A stretch of 64,000 bases of DNA, from positions 2,294,001 through 2,358,000 of the forward strand of contig NC_089443.1 in NCBI RefSeq assembly GCF_026210795.1, read 5' to 3'. Made by a program: the position numbers and the translations under genes. The notes under the pieces are model-generated. The model had not been told where the DNA came from and made no database searches. It saw only the letters and a program-made list of their open reading frames with translations. This document shows, one piece after another, positions 58,271 through 64,000 of the stretch. This DNA is from Rhizophagus irregularis. Lineage: Eukaryota; Glomeromycota; Glomeromycetes; Glomerales; Glomeraceae. Position 1 is the stretch's first letter; every line of letters begins with the position of its first letter.

Positions 58271-59270
58271 TAGGGTTGGTCAACTATCTCGGTGGTTAGT
58301 CATTTTGAAGGCACGCCATTTAAGTACCTGAGTATGGTGAGGTCGCAGGTTCGGATTCCATGACCACGGAAATAAAAAGAATTTTACTGCGGACGCTACA
58401 ACCAATAGCGTGAAGGTACAGGGATTAGTGTAGTTGGACTGCATCATGGTGAATTAGTGTGTACGGTTAGGCCGCACATTTCAACTAAGGGTCATGGTGT
58501 CCTTCTAACGTTCCCTATGAGGCCATTGGTATGTGCGCAGTCCTGTCCTTGAGGTCACTACTATACCTTGGGGGGACTTCCTGTCCAGGTGGTCACTCCA
58601 CGATACCACTTGGGGTCAGTAATGGCTAGATGGTCATCCTAGATGGTAAAGCTGAGGGTGCAATGTCTTAGTGGTAGTTTGACCTTCTGTTAGGTCTTAG
58701 ACCAACCAAGGTGTTCGTGCACAGAACAGGTAGCATGGTTATGGGGTTCGATTCCCCACTTCTTGGGTCCTGGTTGGTGATCCCTGGTGGTTGATACCCA
58801 TTATAAGGGGTGATCCTGGACAGAAGCCTGCTACTTCCTGTCTGAGTGGTCACTACAAAGTATACCACTTGGGGTAAACAACTGTACTATCGGTGCTAGG
58901 TAATCGCGGGCTGTAGTGGCCTTTGAATGAGACTTAGTACCTAAAATGGTGGTATGGAAGGGTACTAGATGGTTGATGTTACCTGTCGAAAGTCCTCCAT
59001 GAAAGTAGATGCTCTCTAAAGGTCGTTAAATAAATTGAGTATCAGTATCATGCAATGGGTATAGGATGAGTAGGCGGCGTGTACCTAGCTTCAGATCAGC
59101 CTATAATGGCCCGATGGGGGATGTCTTCTATAGTGGTGCTGTTACCTGAGGAATTAAGTCTCGGTATAATGGTTGCCCATTGAAGATGATAGGACGCGGA
59201 ATACAGAGGGATTAGGGCGTCATAAGAGGCAATGGGTGGTCTGGCCGTAAACACTAGCAAAGGAAAAGGA
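58271..59270 (+). repeat. LINE copy 3 5'UTR monomer 2
   Basis: Module a (~58274-58370) has A-box-like TCTCGGTGGTTAGTC and B-box-like GGTTCGGATTCC; module b (~58660-58770) has TCTTAGTGGTAGTTTGACC and a perfect GGTTCGATTCCCC. Ends with the same GGAAAAGGATAAAAC junction. Confidence 0.8.
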
Positions 59271-59402
59271 TAAAACTAAAAACTGCCTTCACGACAATAT
59301 TGCGACAAAAAAATAAAAAAGATTTTTTCGAAGTATTTTTATTATTTACTTCGCGTTACTATTAACTATTACATATTCTAGTTCTCCCTTCTACTTCTAG
59401 CT
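59271..59402. other. Leader between the last monomer and LINE copy 3 coding region
   Basis: AT-rich, with AAAAAAATAAAAAAGATTTT and TATTACATATTC; no ORF. Confidence 0.4.
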
Positions 59403-61416
59403 ATGACAAACAAACGAAACAATAAAGCTTTTGGTTCTTCTGCTCCAAAACGTCCTGCTCAGAGTCCTCCTTCTGGCAACGTTCAAGGTCAAGGTTCTTC
59501 TGCTTCTACTTCAGGTCCTACGCCGCAACCGCTTTGACCGAGCAAGCTCTGCAAAACGCACATGCGGGTATCTTTCCGAACCCGTTATGGACCAAGACAA
59601 TATTTTGACTCCTCCTGCTCCTCAGGATAATACTTCAACTTCGCTTCCCCCTCCCGTTGATACCAACGCGTCCCCTTCAGCTCCTGACTCTGGCACCTCC
59701 CTTGAGGACTCCCAACACTCCCCCTCTAACTCCGCAAACAAAGGAAAATCTGTAGAAATTCTGCCTCCTGAGCCTGAACGTGCTGCGTCTCCCGACGCGT
59801 CTACTGCCGCTATACAATCTTCCCCCCTTCGCTTTTATGCTGCAGCTGCGCCCTCCACTATCGAAGGATTTTGGACCCACTACAAGACCAATCACGAAGC
59901 TTGCAACGCGACTGATCGCGAATTCTCCTCTTTTTTCTCTTATGGTAGTAAGGCTACCACTCAAGGATCAGGCGATAATAAACTTATCGTTGTCTACTTT
60001 CGTTCCAAACCCGATATGGAAAAAGCTATCGCTGCGCCTATCACCTCCCTGCATGATCTACAGTTTCACGAACACTGACCCATCTGCTAAAAAGGCAGAT
60101 GAACAACTTCGTACCCTGGTAGTTACCGACATCCCTCTCTTTGTCACCGATGCACAATTAAGGGGCACTTTTTCCCGTTATGGTATTGTTACCCATTGCC
60201 GTACGCGCCTTTCAAAACTTTATCGCACTGCGTATATAGTTTTTGACTCTGCCACCTCCCTGGACCAATTTGATAACACATGGGCTGTTCTTTGTACTTG
60301 ACATTGCTTACGCGTTTGCCCAGCCTCTCATTCACTTGACCAACGTGCTATTAGGCGCGCTCATGTTGCACTTCTTGCCAGCCTCCTTCGCGGTTCTGTT
60401 GCCGCTGATCTTTCTGAAATTGCCAAAGAAGTTTCCGCTAAAAGCGTCAACATTCCTTTCTCTTACAACTCTTATACACCCAAACCTTATGCATATGTAC
60501 ATTTCTCCTCTGCTGCTACTAAAGAGTCAGCTATGGGGATTACTTGTGCTCTCAAATCTATTGGCCTTACCTGGCATGAACCTACTGAAGTCTCCTCCTT
60601 TGTCATCGTTGTGGCCGTCCCGGTTGTAATCCGGACAAATGTGCTTCATCACGTGCTCCGCAACGTCCTTCTCGCCCATGGTCTAGCAATGATAAATTGC
60701 GTGAATTATATAACAAACACTTACCTCCCTCCCATCCTGCTAAACGTCACAATCGTTTTGCACGTCTTGCTAATTCTAAACATAGATCTTATGCTGATGC
60801 CGCTGGTAGAAAAGTTCCTTCCCGATCGCAGTCTCACCCTAGATCTTCACGTTCGCGCTCTCGTCCTAACAATCGTCGTTGTCCTCATCAACCTTCTCTA
60901 TCTGAGTTGGATCACGACATTGCTGCAATGGATGTTCCGCCTTTGATGGATTGGCAGTATATTACTGAACAAATTACTACTATACTCGAAGAGATTACCC
61001 ACCTCACCACAGAATTTGCCCAACTTCAACATCGTGTTAAATGGTTGGAAGATCAACACTCTTCTTCTCCTCTTTCTATCCCCAAGTCCCCACAACCTCA
61101 GGCTCCCCTTGTTCCTGTACCCGAGCCTATGAATCAAGGATGGGATAATGATGAATCCTCTGGTCCCAGACGTCTTAGTGACAACCTTATGGATTTTAGC
61201 TCTCCATCTTCGCCACCAAATGGCCCCAATTTCATTGCTCAATCACATATTCCTCTCCCTTCCCGTATGAGTATGATCCCTGGTCTCGCTACTTCACCAC
61301 AAGATCGACTTTCCTCTCTTACTGCTACTGTTACTGAGCTCACTAAAACGGTTAAACAAGGCATGGCTCAACAACAACAATTCTTGGCTGCTCGCGATAA
61401 TGCAAACTCCCAATAA
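59403..61416 (+). pseudogene. LINE copy 3 ORF1, several frameshifts
   Basis: An ATG at 59403 opens a 44-codon frame (MTNKRNNKAFGSS) ending TGA at 59537, which may be an upstream ORF or a frameshifted N-terminus. The main frame from ATG 59587 (MDQDNILTPPAPQD) aligns with the start of copy 2 ORF1. It changes frame near 60060 (RRM part LVVTDIPLFVTDAQL), near 60300 and again before 60600 (CHRCGRPGCNPDKC knuckle), then runs to TAA 61414-61416 with an Arg/Ser-rich stretch, a helical LTTEFAQLQHRVKWLE and a Pro-rich tail. Confidence 0.75.
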
Positions 61417-64000
61417 TTACTGCTTATTATTATTCTCCTTTACTACTTACGCTCTTTATCATAGTGTAGTAATGATGGACAACAAAAAACATAATTTTTC
61501 TCCTCACCCTTCTCCCCTTATTAAATTTGGTCAAATTAATGTTAATGGTTTATGTTCTCCGGTTCGACAACAACATTTGCTTAATTTTTTTCTTCACTCT
61601 TCTTTTGGTGCTTTGTCTTTAAATGATACCCGCCTTTCCCCTTCAAATGCTAAATTTCTTTTCAATAATGAACATTCCCTACATCATTTTAGGTCATATT
61701 GGGCCTGTTCGACTTCTTCTCGTCCCCATGATGGTGTTGTATTTTGCTTCGTAATCCCCTTCATAAACATGTGCAAACAATTGATTCTTGGGAAGGTCGC
61801 CTTCTTAAATTAGATTTATTTTTTCATCAAACAAAAATTTCAATTATTTCTTTATATTATCCTCCTTCTGGTTCCGTTCATCAATTTATTTGTAATGATC
61901 TTATTGTCAAACTTCTTTCTTGGCTCGATCATGCCCGTGCTAATAATTATTTTGTAGTCATCCTTAGCGACTTCAATGTTGATGGAATCGCTCATTCCAA
62001 CTATTCACCTAATCATTTTAAACTTCTTCGTCTACTTTCTTCTCGGTTTTTTACCGATTATCAAGCTTATTCCACTACCGATGGTCCTGATCCTACCTTT
62101 TATCATGCCAATGGATCTTCTAGACTGGATTATATTTGGTCTTCACCTGGCTTTCCTGCTCCTGGTCTTTTCTCACACGTGGTTGCTTGTCCCGATCTTC
62201 TGGATCGTCCTTTTACGGATCATAAAGTTCTCACAACCATTTTTGATTTCAGCTCTTGTTTAGCGATTTTGGCCAAATCTCGACTTAAACAGAAAAAAGA
62301 AATGCGTACTATTTTCTCTTACACTTCCACTTCAACTGAACAATGGAATAATTTTACCACTGAAGTAGATGATTCTCTTGGAGTTTATTTAGATAGACAA
62401 TATCACTCTAATTTTGATTTCTCCTCTCTCTCTCTTGATCGTATGTGGCATGCATTGAAAGCTGCCATAATTCTTTACTAAAAATGGCCAATTTTTTGAA
62501 ATGATTTTGAAATAATTTTAAAATACTACAAAAATACATTTAATATATCAAAATGTTTTTATTATACTTTTGCTATTATTTTGTAATTATATTGTATCTA
62601 GGTCTATAAAAATAATTCAAAATAATATCACAATAATTTTTTAATGTTTTTGTTATTATTTTATTATTATAATATAATTAACTTTGATATTATTTTAATA
62701 TTTTAATCTCAAAAATACCTTAAATATATCTTGATATATTTTAAAAATTTTACAAAATAATTGCACAATTGTTTTTAAAGCCATTGTATCTAGGTCTATA
62801 AAAATATTTCAAAAAATTGGCCATTTTTAGTAAAGTTGGTGCTGCAATTGAAACATTACCCTTTCAAAAAGTCTCCAATACACACCGACATTCGTACTCT
62901 CCTGAATTAACTAAACTTATTACTATTAACAAGTTGATTTTTATATCGCTTTACTACTCATCGTTCTAATCGGCCTACTCAGATTGCGCAAATGATTGCT
63001 GCTTTGCCCTCCCATCTTGAAAATCTTGCATCCTTACTTCCTGATTATTCAGTTCCTTCCTATTCTACAACCCCTACATCTGTATTCAAATCGTTTTTAC
63101 GATCACAGAAGAATTTAGTCTCTGCCTTTTTATCTACTAAATTCGCCCAACACCTTACGGACTCAGTGGAATATTATACTGCACTACGTGACGAACACTT
63201 CTTGAATTCGCTCAGCACCTTTATCAATTCTGCCTTATCAGTTGAAAAACATTCGATTGTTCTTGACCGCGTCCTGGTTGTCCTGGACTCTACTCCCACT
63301 CTTTTAACGGATCCTTCGGATATTAAACAAGCTGCTATTACTCATTTTTAAACAATTGTTTCTCCTCCGCTGGTCCATTATTCTTCAATCGCTTCATTCC
63401 CTGCTCGATGGCAACAAGCTTATACTCCCCTCTCTGATGTATCTGCTTCTTTATATGATCCTGTTTTGGCACCTATTTCCCTACAAGAATGGTCTGCTGT
63501 GATTTCCTCCATGCCTAATAACAAAGCTTCCAGCCCTTCAAAAATTTCTTACGAAATGATCAAACATTTGTCCGGTGATGCTTTCAATTTTTCTCTTTTA
63601 CTTGCCAATACCTGCCTTTCCCGCGGTGACATTCCTGCTTACTGGCGTGAAGCTGTGGTTTATCCTATTCCTAAACCCCATGAATTTGACGCTCAACTTA
63701 AGAACACTCGACCTATTACCCTTCTGGAAACAGTTCAAAAATGTATAGTTAAGGTCGTCACGAATCGTCTCTCTAATAGACTTGCTGATGGTAAAATTCT
63801 TCAAGGTGGTAATTTTGCTGGTTTACCAGGTGGTTCTACTGATGTCCCTATTAAAATGCTTGATGCGATTATTCATCAACAAAAACATGACTCTACTGAT
63901 GATCAGGAACTATAGATCGTTTCTCAAGATATTTCTAAAGCTTTTGATTCTATGGATTTAAATATGCTTAAATTAGCTTTAGATAGATTACATATACCTG
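61400..64000 (+). pseudogene. LINE copy 3 ORF2 (endonuclease, start of RT), partial
   Basis: ATG at 61400 overlaps the ORF1 stop by 17 nt. Endonuclease blocks: FGQINVNGL, SLNDTR, VVILSDFNVDG (the usual GDFN/D-E pair altered to SDFN and G), SRLDYIW, FTDHKVL. Frame change near 61740; MITE insertion at 62473; another frame loss near 62935. A TAA at 63349-63351 (Gln in copies 1 and 2) and a TAG at 63913-63915 (Trp in the others) interrupt the pre-RT and RT parts. RT begins with MPNNKAS, YPIPKPHEFD, QGGNFAGLPGG and SQDISKAFDS and continues past the window. Confidence 0.82.
62473..62835. mobile_element. 363-bp MITE, copy B, inside LINE ORF2
   Basis: Same terminal repeats as copy A (CTTTACTAAAAATGGCC), opposite orientation. 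Flanked by TT on both sides; deleting the MITE and one TT restores GCCATAATTGGTGCT, giving AIIGAA in frame with RSILGGA of copies 1 and 2. This defines the ends precisely and shows a 2-bp target duplication. Confidence 0.93.

Larger units (their letters stand above)
59403..64000 (+). mobile_element. LINE copy 3, truncated by the window end
   Basis: Related to but clearly diverged from copies 1 and 2 (a separate subfamily), and GC-richer in ORF1. Contains ORF1, ORF2 with endonuclease and the start of the RT, and a MITE insertion at 62473-62835. Confidence 0.85.

Overview
The window is AT-rich eukaryotic DNA with short GT-AG introns (57-98 bp) and is made up largely of transposable elements. 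The mix fits a repeat-rich fungal genome, most likely an arbuscular mycorrhizal fungus (Glomeromycotina, Rhizophagus/Gigaspora-like): LINEs with an RRM plus zinc-knuckle ORF1, pogo-type DDE-1 elements, Tnp2 transposases and Myb/SANT-like genes. The organism is inferred from family resemblance; no rRNA, tRNA or housekeeping gene is present to confirm it.

Layout. 1-1.25 kb: the broken end of a retroviral-type integrase gene with two small divergent genes. 1.25-3.54 kb: a minisatellite with a fold-back hairpin, then a minus-strand LINE ORF1/5'UTR fragment. 3543-3905: a 363-bp MITE. 3906-10987: a 7.08-kb element with about 45-bp imperfect inverted repeats. It carries two divergent multi-exon genes whose reconstructed frames are open: a divergent Tnp2/Plavaka-like transposase (1066 aa) and a 516-aa partner of unknown function. 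10988-16.37 kb: LINE copy 1 (endonuclease, RT, RNase H), followed by a GATATC-rich satellite.

17.5-22.6 kb is the only stretch that may be ordinary host sequence; it holds two minus-strand spliced genes, an acidic protein of unknown function and a Myb/SANT-like protein. 22939-36805 is a 13.87-kb CACTA-type element with 12-bp inverted repeats, a CTA target duplication, subterminal repeats, a Tnp2 transposase broken by one stop codon, two paralogous accessory genes, a coiled-coil ORF, a tRNA-derived SINE and a nested MITE. 37.8-41.4 kb is a second, frameshifted copy of the divergent transposase.

42.7-56.7 kb holds LINE copy 2 (minus strand). Its ORF2 is split by a 3152-bp pogo element with TA duplication, and its 5'UTR is made of two tandem monomers of about 1 kb. 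57.3-64 kb holds LINE copy 3 (plus strand), again with two such monomers, so the two LINEs stand head to head. Each monomer has tRNA-like A/B-box modules. LINE copy 3 is interrupted by a second copy of the 363-bp MITE and runs off the window.

Intron-exon structures were read by eye from splice signals and reading-frame continuity; joins are given in the entries. For five genes the summed exon lengths are multiples of three with no internal stop, which supports the models. Some ORF starts correspond to TTG or GTG and are not taken as real starts.
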